From the NCBI RefSeq assembly GCF_003254395.2, contig NC_037649.1, positions 1,649,001 through 1,713,000 of the forward strand: a stretch of 64,000 nucleotides of DNA. Direction: 5' to 3'. The notes beneath the pieces were generated by a model, which did not search any database, was not told where the DNA came from, and saw nothing but the letters and a program-made list of their open reading frames with translations. This DNA is from Apis mellifera. Its lineage: Eukaryota > Arthropoda > Insecta > Hymenoptera > Apidae. The translations under genes and the position numbers were made by a program. This document shows, in pieces, positions 12,051-24,438 of this stretch; within the stretch, counting starts at the first letter, position 1; each line of letters begins with the position of its first letter.

Positions 12051-13230
12051 AATGTAGTTATTTGGAGTATTTTTAGGGGATGAAGGGTGAAATGGAAAAG
12101 ATTGGCGCAAGAAATCTCTGAGATTTTTGTTTTTAAGGCTTTGTTAAGATAGAAGAATTTATTTAATGTATAATAATTTGGAGAAAATTAAATGTAATGA
12201 GGGGAATTGAACGATGCTTGTTTAAGAAATTTTGCAATTTTTTTATTGAGGAGAATATAGTTTTTCTTGTTCAGAAATTGATATTTATATTAATAACTAA
12301 TGTATATATGATTTTCTTTGAAATAATATTCCAATATTTAAAGTTAAAGAATATGTCTAAAGTGATGAATATTTATTTTTCTTAAATTATATTAAAGCCA
12401 TAAATTTATATATTAGAGGTATTTTAGGAGATGAACGCTAAAATGGAGAGATTGGAATTTCTATAATGTCTCTAAGATTTTGTCAAGATAAATAACTAAA
12501 CTGGAAAAAATAAAATATAATGAGGAGAGAATTGAACAATTTTGCGATTGTATCGAGACGTGACGTTTATTAATAACAAACTATAATATATTAATAACTG
12601 TATTTGTGATTTTCTTCAAAACAATATTTCAATATTTAAAATTAAAGAATATGTCTAAAGTGATGAATATTTATTTTTCTTAAATTATTAAAGTCATAAA
12701 TTTGTATATTGAGGTATTTTAGGAGATGAACGCTAAAATGGAGAGGTTGGAATCTCTATAATGTCTCTAAGATTTTTGTGACTTTGTCAAGATAAATGAG
12801 TAAACTGAAAAATAAAAAAAATAAAATGTAATGAGAGAATTGATGAGATGAGAACGATTTGGAATTTTATGATTGTATCGAGACGTGACGTTTATTAATA
12901 ACAAACTATAATATATTAATAACTGTATTTGTGATTTTCTTCAAAACAATATTCCAATATTTAAAATTAAAGAATATGTCCAAAGTGATAAATATTTATT
13001 TTTCCTAAATTATATTATAAACGAGCAAACCATAAATTTGTATATTGAGTGATGTTAATATATTGGAGGTATTTTAGGAGATGAAGGGTAAAATGGAGAG
13101 GAGGTTGGCACAAGGAATCTCTATAATGTCTCTAAGATTTTCGTGACTTTGTCAAGATAAATAAGTAATTTATTACTTGTTTAAGAAATTTAAAACTTTA
13201 TAATTTTGCGATTGTATCGAGAGGAATGAT
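12051..13230. repeat. Tandem array, about 300-355 bp units, four copies
   Basis: Anchor GGTATTTTAGGAGATGAA occurs at 12418, 12713 and 13068 (spacings 295 and 355), with a diverged first copy at about 12066. Each unit continues with AAAATGGAGAGRTTGG and GTCTCTAAGATTTT, and later contains AAAGAATATGTC. The copy nearest the GC island keeps GATTGGCGCAAG where inner copies read GATTGGAATTTC. The array is noncoding. Confidence 0.8.
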
Positions 13231-14384
13231 CTGTTTAAATATATTTTTTTTTATTCAAAAATTGTTAATAACAAACTATATATAATATCCTATGATTCAA
13301 AATAATATTTCAATCAAAATGATAAATATGTAAAAGATACTTGAAATTATTAAATTATATTAAAAAAAAGCAACTATGATAAGAGAAAGGACAATACGTT
13401 GTTACAATCTTTTGATAATTGAGGAAATAAAATTTTAAATCTCTTTTTCATTCTTAATAATCGAGTTATTTACACAAAGTTTTCAACAGTTTCAAAATCA
13501 AATTTTCCACTTATTTTTCATCGACCTAATATATAATATACAAGAGACAAGTGTACTTGAACTAGATTAGTATCCTTAGGTTTATGATAATAATTAGGGT
13601 ATCCTAATTGTGGTTCTCGTACGTGATCGATAGCCAAGTATTCAAACTTTCGTATCTATATATCTTCTCACTGTGAAAGTTCATGTCCACATATTCTTAA
13701 TTATGAAAATTGAATAAAATCAATTCAAATAAATTGAACTCCAAAGCAATAATCAGCACGAATGATATAAAATTTTGAAGATTCAATGATTCAAAATTGT
13801 ATACAGATCTTATCTAACGTACATACACAGAAGAAAATTTTGTAAGTACAATTTAAATCAATAATCTTTCACATTGATAATAAATTTCGTAACGAAGTAA
13901 TCTGGTTTAAGTATATCTCGTTATATAACCCATCTATTCTATCTAAGTCCTCGTTCAAAAGACATCACTCTGATCATGTAACAATATTTCATCCTGTCGT
14001 TAACGTTCAACTTCTTTCTCATCATTTATATCTGACATTGTGTATTAAGTAAACGTTGCGTTTAAGTTTTCTTGAAACGCAAAAGAATGGAATGTAAATA
14101 CAAGCAATAAGTTTTTATTCATTAAAATAATTACTTTTTAATTTGTTTGGCAGAAAAATTAATTATAAACGTTGATTTTTGTAAAAGTAACGAATTTTGA
14201 GAAGAGGAAAAATCTTCTTTGATCTCTGTTTTTTAATTTTGAAGATGAATAAGTTTCTAATGCATTTATACGTATGTATGCTAATTATCAAAGGTTAAAA
14301 TTTAAAATTTTTTATTTTAAAGTATTTAACATTTGTCCATTTTCCATTTTAAAGTATAATTTTTTCCTTCATTTAATTTTTTTC

Positions 14385-14388
<4 letters not shown>
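13231..14388. other. AT-rich DNA, one hairpin
   Basis: AT-rich sequence with no gene. A perfect 8-bp inverted repeat (TTGCGTTT at 14056-14063, AAACGCAA at 14075-14082, 11-base loop) is the only structure noted. Confidence 0.4.

Positions 14389-14433
<45 letters not shown>
14389..14433. repeat. (TA)n microsatellite
   Basis: Uninterrupted alternating TA of about 45 bases; length is likely polymorphic. Confidence 0.9.
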
Positions 14434-14437
<4 letters not shown>

Positions 14438-14510
14438 AAATTTTAGAATTAGCATTAATAATTTTGATTTCTATATCAAGAAATTGAACTATATTATGAT
14501 TTTTATTTAA

Positions 14511-15110
14511 AATTCTAATAAATTTTGATTTCTACCAAATAAATAAAGTTGCCAATTTATGTATATCACTATTTTAAGAATTCTAATAATTCTTGATTCA
14601 AAATTTTGATACCATATATCAAATATATATTTAGATAGATCATTATTTTATATATTTTATCGATTTTCGATTCAAAATTCTAATAAATCTCGATTTCTAC
14701 CAAGTAAATAAAGTTGTCAATTTATGCATATCACTATTTTAAGAATTCTCGATTCAAAATTTTGATACCATATATCAAAATTTAGGTAGATCATTATTTT
14801 CTAAATTCTATCGATTTTCGATTCAAAATTCTAATAAATCTCGATTTCTACCAAATAAATAAAGTTGCCAATTTATGCATATCGTTATTTTGAGAATTCT
14901 AATAATTCAAAATTTCGATACCATATATCAAAATTTAGATATGTCATTATGAATTCTATCGATTTTCGATTTAAAATTCTAATAAATCTCGATTTCGATA
15001 CCGAATAAATAAAATTGGCAATAAAATATCATTATTTTAAAAATTCTAATGATTTTCAACTTAAAATTCTTTATATTAAAATTTCGATCTCTACTAATAC
15101 TAAAAAACTA
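14511..15110. repeat. Tandem array, about 150-165 bp units
   Basis: Anchor AATTCTAATAAATYTCGATT or a close variant occurs at 14511, 14676, 14827 and 14975 (spacings 165, 151, 148), with a decayed fifth copy near 15041. Units share AAATAAATAAAGTTGCC and TTTTCGATTCAAAATTC. Noncoding. Confidence 0.8.
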
Positions 15111-15229
15111 ACAATTTATATTATTATAATTATAACTTCGTTTTAAAAAATCGATCGTCAGTCAAAAAGAAAAAAAATTTCAATTTCGAATCGATGTTAA
15201 AAATGTTAAAAATTTATCCTAAAAATGGT

Positions 15230-15463
15230 GACGCTTAATTGAGCAAAAAAACCAGTGTACACATTGGCCAGGCTGCATTTTCGTTATCACAGCTTTCACA
15301 CGAAATTACGATATCGCATCTCTGATTCCACGAAATCAGGAGGCAGACATTAATCACCGAGTTATTACTTCCGATGCGTGTTCTCTCAACCACCTTCATA
15401 CACGTCCGCTTTCTCATTCACTTATGCACACTGTTCGTTCTCTCGCTCGCACGTCTGCACGCG

Positions 15464-15497
<34 letters not shown>

Positions 15498-15620
15498 TCT
15501 ACATTCATTTTCTTACTCCTTCACTTTCTCACCCCCTGTTTCATCCTTGCACTCACCCGCACATTCATTTTCCATCTCTCGTGTGTACACTATCTCTCAA
15601 AAGTATATGGACGTATGAGT
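15230..15620. promoter_or_regulatory. Mid-GC island ending in (GA)n
   Basis: 15255-15360 is a complex, CpG-bearing block that looks conserved, for example TTGGCCAGGCTGC near 15265. It is followed by CT-rich sequence and a (GA)n run at 15467-15495. Three plus-strand frames overlap here, all dominated by the dinucleotide repeat, so none is called. Confidence 0.3.
15467..15495. repeat. (GA)n microsatellite
   Basis: Uninterrupted GA dinucleotides. GA tracts can bind GAGA-factor-type proteins in insects, but no further support is visible. Confidence 0.85.
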
Positions 15621-16484
15621 ATTTTTCAAGAAATATAATTCAGAATTTAATCACGCGTAATGATTGAATTAATAAATGAAAAATGATGAATGTGAATATA
15701 CATGAATGTGAAATTGAGAGTGTGAAATATGAAGTAGATAGAAGTGTTATATAGGAAATTATATATTTTTTTTAGATATGATTTATAAATGAATTAAAGA
15801 AAAATAATTAATTTTATAATACGAATTTTTTTAATACAAATTTAAATATAGTAATTAATTTCAATATTGATTTCATTTTTTAATATTGATTAACTTTGAA
15901 GTTTGAATTTGTTGAAATGATGGAATTAGTTATGCAAAAATGCAAAGAATTATGTTAATGAAAATTATTTTAAATTGTTAAATGCAGTAAAAGGAAAGAT
16001 TTGAACATTATTATATTTATCATAAAATTCATTTATTAATTAATTAAATTTAAATATATAATTTCATATTATTTCATATTTAATATTTAATATTTTTGAA
16101 TAACAATTTGATCAGATGTAAATGAAATATATATATTAATATGTAATATTTCCTGTATTCATTAAATGCTTTCATTATGCAAAAAGAATTATAAAAAGAG
16201 AATTATATCATGTTAAAACAAATGTTTTAGAAAATTATATATATTTACATATTATTATTAAATTCACAAACAAAAATTTAAAACTCCAAATTTTTTTTAT
16301 AAAAAAAACTATAAAAAAACTTTCTAAAAATTAATTTTAAGGAAACTATCTTTTGCATACTCAATTTATAATCATCAATGCCATAATTTTTACAAGAATA
16401 CAATACTCAAAGTCATATAAATATTGGTTGATTTTTTTTTTCTCTTTATTCTCCATCTTTTTCCCCAAATCCTTCAAGTGCAAA
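15621..16484. other. AT-rich DNA, no gene seen
   Basis: Highly AT-rich with nothing recognisable. Confidence 0.5.
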
Positions 16485-17760
16485 ACAACCACTGAATTTC
16501 TTTCAGAATCAAATGATAGTCACCTATGTTATTTGAATCACTGAAATCGAAATTCGTAAATATTTTACTTTTCTAAAATCTATAAATATTTGACTTTGAT
16601 TTTTTTTTAATTCTTACAGAATTTATCGTTGAGAACCACTGAGTTTATTTCAATATCATCAATATTAAAATATATAATCATCTATATTACAATTAATATT
16701 TTATCTCATATCTTTTTCCAATCTTTAAAAAATTTATTTCTCATTGTTGAAAATCACTGAGTTTCTTTCAATATTATCAAATGACAATCATTTATATTAA
16801 AATCAGTCAATCAAAATTTGCATAATCGATATTTTACTCAATCTCTCTTTCCCTCCTCTTTCTTTCTTTTACAAAATTTTTCTCTATTGGTTACTGAAAA
16901 CCATTGAATTTCAGTGTCATCGAATAACAACCATTTATATTAAAACCAATTACTGGACAATAGAAATTCGCATAATCGATATTTTACTGCAATCTCCTTT
17001 TTCCCCCGTATCCTTCTTTTCTAATCTCTAAAAAATTCCTCTCTGAGAACCACTGAGTTTCTTTCAATGTCATCGAATGATAATCATCCATGTTAAAACC
17101 AATTACTAGACAATCGAAATACGATAGATAGATAATCGATATTTATTGGAATCTTCTTTTTCCTCCATATCTTTCTTTTCTAATCTTTAAAAAATTCGCT
17201 TTTGATCGTTGAGAACCACTAAATTTCCTTCAGAGTTATCGAATGACAATCATCTGAAATTCATATAATCGATATTTTACTGGAATTTTCTCTTTCTTCC
17301 ATATCCTTCTTTTCCAATCGCTAAAAAATTCGCTTCTGATCACTGAGAACCACTGAATTTCTTTCAGAGACATAGAAATGACAATCATCCATATTAAAAC
17401 TAATTACTAGACAATTGAAATTCACATAATCGATATTTTACTGGAATCTTTTCTTTCCTCCATACCCTTCTTTTCCAATCTCTAAAAAATTCCCCTCTGA
17501 GAACCACTGAGTTTCTTTCAGTGTCATCGAATAGCAGCAACCTAATTCAAATCGATCACCGAACAGCCAAAATCCGCATAATCGATCATTTCACCGATCT
17601 TTCCATTTCTCTTCCATTTCTTTCTCTTTCTCTCCCTCTCCCTTTCTCTCTCTCTCCTCTCCTCTCCTCTCATCACATCCTTCTTTTCCAACCCCCGCCG
17701 CAATCCACCAACTCGCTGAGAACCGCTGACTCTCTTTCGGGATCGAAATGACAGTCTGGC
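16485..17760. repeat. Tandem array, about 120-220 bp units, nine copies
   Basis: Anchor GAGAACCACTGAGTTTCTTT (or a variant) recurs with ACTGA positions 16491, 16638, 16756, 16903, 17052, 17218, 17352, 17506 and 17725. Units continue with ATCGAATGACAATCATC, AATTCGCATAATCGATATTTTACT and TTCTTTTCCAATCTCTAAAAAATTC-type blocks. Toward the right, copies gain G+C; the last reads GAGAACCGCTGACTCTCTTT and runs into the 17740 island. Noncoding. Confidence 0.85.
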
Positions 17761-18290
17761 CGAGAGGCGCGAGCTTCGAAAGCACTCTCCCCTCCCCCCT
17801 GTCTCTCCCGCTCTTGGGGGTGGATTTCTGTGCCCGAGCGGGAACGATATGGGGATATCGCGGCCCGTGTGTACACACGCGTGTGTCTGCTTCTCTCTTC
17901 TCGGCGCGCGTGTCTGCGCGTGCACCCGCGTATTGAGAGGAATAATCGCGGCGTGGCCGTGTGTCGGTGTGCGGGAGCAAAAAACTCTTTTGCGAAGGGT
18001 GGCGGCCGAGGGAATGGAGGGGGTGTACTACAATACAGCTTTTGCAGGTGGAGGCCATAGAAAAGCCCTGTCTGGCTTAAAGGGTCAGGCCTCGGACGAA
18101 TTCGCGATGCCTCGGTATCGTCGTATCGACGGGGTTGGGACGGAGATACGAGACATAGGGGGTCGCTGTCGAGACACTGGGGTGGAGATGTGAATGAGGA
18201 ACGCGGGAAAGGTGCGAGAGAGAGAGAGAGAGGGGGGTATATGCGCGGGTATGACGATGTTCATGACTATCGGGATGGTTGCGAAAGTGA
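17740..18290. promoter_or_regulatory. CpG-rich island
   Basis: Strongly CpG-rich, with GT/CA-rich and CGCG stretches (17860-17935). Frames of 114 (+) and 155 (-) codons overlap here; both are Arg/Cys/Ser-rich compositional readings. TTTTGCAG at 18040-18047 resembles a splice acceptor, but no matching donor or sensible exon follows. It is flanked by arrays on both sides. Confidence 0.35.
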
Positions 18291-18424
18291 ATTTTATTCT
18301 TTGATTCTTTTCTTTTTCTTTCTCTCTCTTTTTTTTTTACTTGTTTTACTTGTGGAAGAGAATGTTTGGAATGTTACTTCGCGGTGTTTTTTTTTATTTT
18401 GATAAATTCTTCTGCGTTTAAAGA

Positions 18425-19080
18425 ATGATTGAAATTTTGTTGTTTAGTTCTTATGGTGGATCTTTTTTTTTTTAAATAAAATTTTGATATAATATTTACA
18501 GTGAAGTGGAAGAGGATAATTGAAATTTTGTTGTTTATTCTATGCTTCTTTTTGGATAAAATTTTATAATAATAGAATTAATGATTGAAATTTTGTTGTT
18601 TAGTTTTTATGGTGGATCCTTTTTTTTTTAAATAAAATTTTGATATAGTATTTACAGTGAAGTGGAAGAGGATAATTGAAATTTTGTTGTTTATTCTATG
18701 CTTCTTTTTGGATAAAATTTTATAATAATAGAATTAATGATTGAAATTTTGTTGTTTAGTTTTTATGGTGGATCCTTTTTTTTTTAAATAAAATTTTGAT
18801 ATAGTATTTACAGTGAAGTGGAAGAGGATAATTGAAATTTTGTTGTTTATTCTATGCTTCTTTTTGGATAAAATTTTATAATAATAGAATTAATGATTGA
18901 AATTTTGTTGTTTAGTTTTTATGGTGGATCCTTTTTTTTTTTAAATAAAATTTTGATATAGTATTTACAGTGAAATGGAAGAGGATAATTGAAATTTTGT
19001 TGTTTATTCTTGTTTATGCTTCTTTTTGGATAAAATTTTATAATAATAGAATTAATAAATTTTTTAAATTTTATAAAATT
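18425..19080. repeat. 156-bp tandem array, near-identical copies
   Basis: ATGGTGGATC occurs at exact 156-bp spacing (GGTGGA at 18455, 18611, 18767, 18923). Units contain AATTGAAATTTTGTTGTTTA twice, a poly-T run, TTTACAGTGAAGTGGAAGAG and GGATAAAATTTTATAATAAT. Copies are almost identical, which suggests recent expansion. Noncoding. Confidence 0.9.
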
Positions 19081-19370
19081 AATAAAATTTCATTTGTAGC
19101 GAAAATGAATGTTCTTTTTTGTGACTGGAGTCGGGAGAAGGATTAAAATTTTGTCGTTGCTTTCTTTTTGTGTTGCAGAAATCTGGAAACTGGATTTTTT
19201 TATTTTATGCTCTTTTTCTTTAAATAAAATTTTAATCATACAGGCCAAAGTGAATTTTGTTTTTTTTCTTTCTGAAGTGATTGAGTATATTTTTTTCTTT
19301 ATTTTATGCTCTTTCTTTGAATTTGAAATTCTTTTATTGAAATTTTAATTTTACAGGTGGTTAGTAAGGC
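19081..19370. repeat. Diverged flank of the 156-bp array
   Basis: Degenerate relatives of the same unit (TTAAAATTTTGTCGTTG, TTTAAATAAAATTTTAATC) continue here with irregular spacing. They appear older than the regular copies to the left. Confidence 0.5.
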
Positions 19371-21082
19371 ATACAGTAAAGTAATCCTTTCAATTTTGAA
19401 TGCAAAAGGAAATTGATGTAAGATTTTTAAAAAAAAAGATTATTCTTGGAATATGAAAGTATGAATATATATGCATATATGCATCAAATTAATTAATTGT
19501 AAATTTTGTTTTGAAATTACGAATTGTTTTAATAATAATCTTTTGTGACCAATTTTGAAGATTTATATATTGGCTTGGAAATAATTCTTGGAAAATCTCT
19601 CTAAACAAATAAAAATCATTATTTTGATGAGATTTTTTTTAAAATAAAGTAAGAAGTAAATATATTTTTCCATATTCTAAGAAAAATTTAAAATTCAATC
19701 GTCTTTTTTAATAACTTTCAAAGATTCTAGAAGATTGTTTTGCTGTATATCCTGTATATGTATATGGTCAGTCGTAAAAATCTTTACATCTTACGAGTTC
19801 ATCTAACAAGTTTATGTATATTATAAAAACAAGCAATAATTTTGTTTTGTATGAAATTTTACGATTATCTAAAGAGTAAACAGTTATATATGGAACAATT
19901 TTATTGATGAAGTAATAAGGGATATATTGCTTTATAATTTTAATATCTTTTTTTTTTTCTTAATTCAACTTTTTAATCTTATGAGATGAAGAAACTTTAA
20001 ATTTTCATATTTTAATGCTCTCTTACCTTTAAAATATTATATAAAATATTGATTTTATGCGTCGAAAGACAGATTTTCTGGAAAAAAAAATTGTTGCACG
20101 TATGATTCATTGTTCTCTTCGTATATTCATTAAAATAAAGATTTTCGAGTTAAATGAATTTCCTTCTAAGATCATTTCTCTGAATGACTAAATAATAATA
20201 ATAATTTTTTAATAGATAATAATAATAATAAATTTTTTTCTATAAACTTTATATTCTTTAAGCTTTGATATATTCATTATTTCACACATAAGTTTGAATA
20301 TCGTATGAATTATAAATCAACAATAAATTATTTTTTCTTTTCTTAACAGTATATATTTTATTGAGAATTTTATATAATGTTTCTCTTTAAATTTTTAAAG
20401 TCTCTCGTTTTCTTATCGAATGAATTTTACATATCAATTTTACATTAATTCTATATATTTTAAATATTTTTTAACACTGATACTTTTGTATTGACATCCA
20501 CGAAATAAAACAAATTTCGACATTAAATAATTTTTAAAAATTATCTTCTAAATAGGAAATAGCAACGAATTTTCATATTATCCTGAAACGAAATACAAAT
20601 CATAAAAGATACAAATCTTTTTACGAATTTTTATTTTCCCAAGAAACTCTCTTGAGAAACTCGTTTAAAACTTTATCATTCGTGATCTTTGAGGAAAATT
20701 TTTTAAATCTTGAAGAATCTTGAAAATTTTTGCGCTTCATATATTCCACAAATTAAAGATCGTTTAATGAATTTTGCGTCTTTAGAATTAATATCTTCGT
20801 ATTTCGTACTATTTTTCTCTCATGAGTTTTTGCAAAAAATTAAATCGAGGTCGCAAGAGATTAAAAAGAAAGCATGGTTAGCATCCTAAGTTTCGAAGAA
20901 GTGTTACGACTATTATTATATTATTATCAAGAATAGTTTACAACTTTGTTGGATTTTATTTACCAAGATAAAATTTCGTGAATCGATGGAAAATGTGAAT
21001 TGGAGTATAAGTGGATTATAATTAAATTTCAAAATTTCGTTTTATCATGCACATTTTGCATAACTTATTATGATATAATAAT
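19371..21082. other. AT-rich DNA, no gene seen
   Basis: Long AT-rich stretch with (AAT)n near 20207-20232. No frames, RNA genes or arrays were recognised. Confidence 0.5.
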
Positions 21083-21171
21083 AAAAAATAAAAATATGCT
21101 TACATAATTTTTTAAGCATTATATTTTTTTAGGTTAAGAATTTAACATAACCTAGCTTTTGCAATCAGTGT
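21083..21171. mobile_element. Partial copy of MITE internal sequence
   Basis: About 90 bp closely matching 22467-22554 inside the MITE downstream, including TTTTTTAAGCATTATA, AGGTTAAGAA and TAACATAACCT. The terminal inverted repeats are not found around it. It is either a degraded second element or a local duplication. Confidence 0.6.
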
Positions 21172-22027
21172 AACGTATTCTTGTTAAAAATGTTGTTAAA
21201 AATGTGTTCTTAATCATACAATTAAAAATTGTCATTTAGATTCAGATATAAATTTACAGAATCTTAATTAATCAAAATTAATAGCAAGACAAAAGGAAAT
21301 TCAAAATTTATTTGAATAATGGAAGTCAGATTCTTCTTTTTTCCAATTGTTCTATATTTTAAGGAAAATTAGATAATGATGTAAAAAATGATTTTCATTA
21401 TGAATTTTATATAAATTGTTTAATATATTAAAAGTATATGCATTATTTTTTGTAAATTAATTTTCCATTTTATTCTTTTTGCCAATTTTATAATATTCTC
21501 ATCACTTTCTTAACTATTTCCAATCTTGTCTGAATTATTGTACTTTCAATAAAGTAAATATAAAAATAGAAATGTGTACTTTTAGAATTGCATATATAGA
21601 TAAGGTAGAGAATTTATATTTTGGAATTTATGATGAAAGAATTTTTATATTTAGAAAATAGACAATGGGTTATTTTATTAATATAATTTTGTTTTATTTG
21701 TAATTCTTTTATTATATTGACAGTTGTCAATATGAAGAAATGAAAACATATTTTATATAAACATTTTTTTTTAAAATGTTAAAATATCTCACAAGATGAA
21801 AATAAGGGAATTTAAAAATATGAAATACTTAATATTTACAACGAATTTCTAATATTTTTTTAATCTCTACCATAATGGATGGAATATATAAATAATTTTG
21901 AATAATAATTTAGAAATCGCGATCCAATGAAAAACATTGATATGCATAGACAAATGAAAAGGGAAAGTGAGTACAATTATTCGAGTTTCACCTTTCACAA
22001 TTATCGTTATACCTACGCAATAATGTA
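21172..22027. other. AT-rich DNA, no gene seen
   Basis: AT-rich and featureless. It ends in the TA target dinucleotide (22026-22027) of the MITE. Confidence 0.5.
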
Positions 22028-22599
22028 CAGTATTGGCCAAAAATTTGGAATCACTTATTACAGCCATATCTAATCTTTTAATTTTATTATTTAATTAAAA
22101 ATTAGTATTGCAAAAATAAATAGTAATATTCACTTGACAATCGACAATTTTTTACAAAAAAATTCATCTAATGAAAATTCGTATAAGCATAATAGATTAT
22201 AAATTTTTTCGTTCGAAAAAGTTTTTTAAATTCTTAAAATCAATCTTCAAAATTATATTTTTTCATTTTCATTTTTTTGAAAATTTTGACTGAGAATTTT
22301 TTTTTTACATTAAATTTTAAACTATCATTAAATTTTCCTTTATCTGATAATTAAAAAATGCCTATTTCATCTTAAAATATATTATATAAATATTTACATA
22401 TCTAGTTCGATATAAAACCTATCGAAATTAAACAATTATTCATTAAAATTTCGTTAAAAAATAGTAAAAAATAAAAAAAATATGCTTTCACAATTTTTTA
22501 AGCATTATACTTTTCAGGTTAAGAAGTTAACATAACCTAACTTTTGCAACCAGGTTCGTCGATTCTCGGTAAACGATTACAAATTTTTGGCCATTGATG
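22028..22599. mobile_element. Nonautonomous Tc1/mariner-like MITE
   Basis: The left end reads CAGTATTGGCCAAAAATTTG and the reverse complement of the right end reads CATCAATGGCCAAAAATTTG, followed on both sides by RAATC. The ends are flanked by TA (22026-22027 and 22600-22601), the target-site duplication of Tc1/mariner elements. The 572-bp body is AT-rich with no transposase-length frame, so it would have depended on an enzyme supplied elsewhere. The inner right part contains an AGGTTA...TAACCT inverted motif and is shared with 21083-21171. The terminal repeats carry mismatches near the tips, so the element is probably old and immobile. Family assignment rests on the repeats and TA flanks, not on coding sequence. 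Confidence 0.75.
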
Positions 22600-23100
22600 T
22601 ACTACTTATTCCTAATGGACATTCAACACAAATGCCAGATACACATACCGACAGTTGCAATCAACTAATCTTTTAACAACTAACTCTTATAGTGGAATTT
22701 ATAGTTCTACTTCAGAGATAATAAATTTCCACTCAGTACTTCTACTGACCGATCGTTCGATAGAATGCATTTTGCTCTGTGAAAAAGATATACTAGGAAG
22801 TATAGTTGCGCGCGGTATCTTCGTTGTAAAATTACTCTTGGATGCACCTGTTCCATACTTTCCTTTTTATCAACGATCTTAGTGAGCTGTGACGGCGCTA
22901 TTCACGTCGTTTTCACTGTCTACAGTGAAGTTTTCGATTTTTATCGCGCCGTTTTCGTTCCATCGTCAAAATTGTCTGGAAATTTCGCCTGTTTGAATTT
23001 TACGGTGGTCAAGTTGAGGAAAAGTATTTTTTTTTTTCTTCTCGTGCAAATGTATATCGATAATTATTTCAATTATACGTTTATTTGATCGTGGTGGTTC
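22600..23100. other. Mid-GC patch, possible conserved element
   Basis: Right of the MITE, 22740-23000 is CpG-bearing and complex. A 75-codon plus-strand frame (22655-22882) has mixed composition but no recognisable domain, and a second of 68 codons follows at once. Neither is supported as a gene. Confidence 0.2.
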
Positions 23101-23946
23101 ATAAAAGCTTTTGGATGCCATTTTAGAGAAAAGCTCGAAGATCTTGAAGATGAAATTAAAATTTCAATATTTTTTCATTAACATTATCAACAAATTAATT
23201 ATTGTTAACTGTTAGTACAACTATAAATATTATAATTATATTGATTATTCTGATTATATGTATTTGAAATAAATGGTAATTTTTTTTAAAATTTTGTATT
23301 TGTTTCGAAATTTGAGCTATTTTGTTTTCTTGAAATGAAATTTCGATAAAAAAGAATTGTTCCATATACATTCCATATATCTGAAGAATTATTCATTAAT
23401 ATTTTTCACTGCTAAATCAATAAATTAAAAAGTATTTTTTAAATATCATGTAAATATTTACAAAATTAGTTTGTTGTATATAAAATGATTTCACGAATGT
23501 ATAAAATCAATATATGAATTAAAGCATTGGAGAAATATAATTTTAATATTTTCAGAATGAAAGTAATAAGATTATAGTATAAATTTTCATACTATTCATT
23601 TGTTTGTTTATTAATATTAATCAAACTGAAAATTGTACAAATTTTGTCTTAACTCTTTGACAGCATAGTAAAATTACAAGATTTTCAAAATAGGCTCTTT
23701 TTCCGAGTGAAACATTTAATTAAATTCTTCCTCTTCATAAATTATTGTAAATCAATATTGACCAAGAAAACAATTAACATTTTTATTGTCAAAATAATTT
23801 CTAAAATAAATTCAGAAGAAATATATTTTCAACTTTTTACAACCAATAAAAATTCTAACATTTCAGATATTCCATTTATTCTGTCGAATTCTAAAGTGAC
23901 AAATATCATTAATGAAGTAAATTCTTTATAAACTTTAAATTCTAAC
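23101..23946. other. AT-rich DNA, no gene seen
   Basis: Featureless AT-rich sequence. Confidence 0.5.
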
Positions 23947-24438
23947 ATGAATCAAATGAAAAGAAAAAGGAACACGAAACTGATCCTTACAATAATTCTG
24001 ATCTCGAAATTCTCCCTATTTTTTTATTATTTCTCGTATTATTCCATTCATAATAAAAAAATTCCGAATCCTCCCACCGTTCATCGTATCGCAAAAATAA
24101 TCGAAAATAAACGAATAAGCGTATCGATCAATCTTACTTATTTAACAATCCTTCCCAACGTATACGCACAATTGGCAAAATTGGAACGTTCCAACCGTCC
24201 TTTTTCACTTTCACCGGGCGATAAATTTTATCTTTCTACTCTCCCCTCCCCCCTCCCCCCTCCTCCTCCCTCCCTCCATGAATCGACGAACAGCGCCGGC
24301 GCTTGGGATTGCAGTAATTTCGTTTATCCCGATTCGTTTCGAGCGATACGTGTAACAGCTTTTAACATCCATATTAATTTCGCGCACGGTGTTATTTGCA
24401 TGCGGAACTTGGCCGCTCCGCCCGTTCCACGGTCATAA
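23947..24438 (+). CDS. Unrecognised 163-codon open frame (doubtful)
   Basis: The frame opens with ATG, a basic N-terminus and a hydrophobic stretch at about residues 12-31 that could be a membrane segment or signal anchor. It then crosses from AT-rich into GC-rich DNA and stays open through a Pro-rich run translated from a C-rich tract (24243-24275). The C-terminal third contains scattered Cys and ends in a Pro/Arg tail. No domain is recognised. The Pro run is a simple-sequence artefact, and the hydrophobic part is what AT-rich DNA gives by chance. In favour, few frames of this length cross a composition boundary here. I consider it more likely chance than a gene. Confidence 0.1.
   Translation: MNQMKRKRNTKLILTIILISKFSLFFYYFSYYSIHNKKIPNPPTVHRIAKIIENKRISVSINLTYLTILPNVYAQLAKLERSNRPFSLSPGDKFYLSTLPSPLPPPPPSLHESTNSAGAWDCSNFVYPDSFRAIRVTAFNIHINFAHGVICMRNLAAPPVPRS
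24243..24275 (-). other. G-quadruplex-capable C-rich tract
   Basis: Runs of 4, 6, 6, 3 and 3 C's separated by one to seven bases. The complementary strand satisfies the usual four-G-run rule for G-quadruplex formation. It lies at the left edge of a CpG island. Confidence 0.6.

Noticed and set aside
17591..18193. Overlapping 155-codon (-) and 114-codon (+) frames
   Set aside because: Several frames are open at once in a CpG-rich island; Arg/Cys/Ser-rich products with repeat-derived ends.
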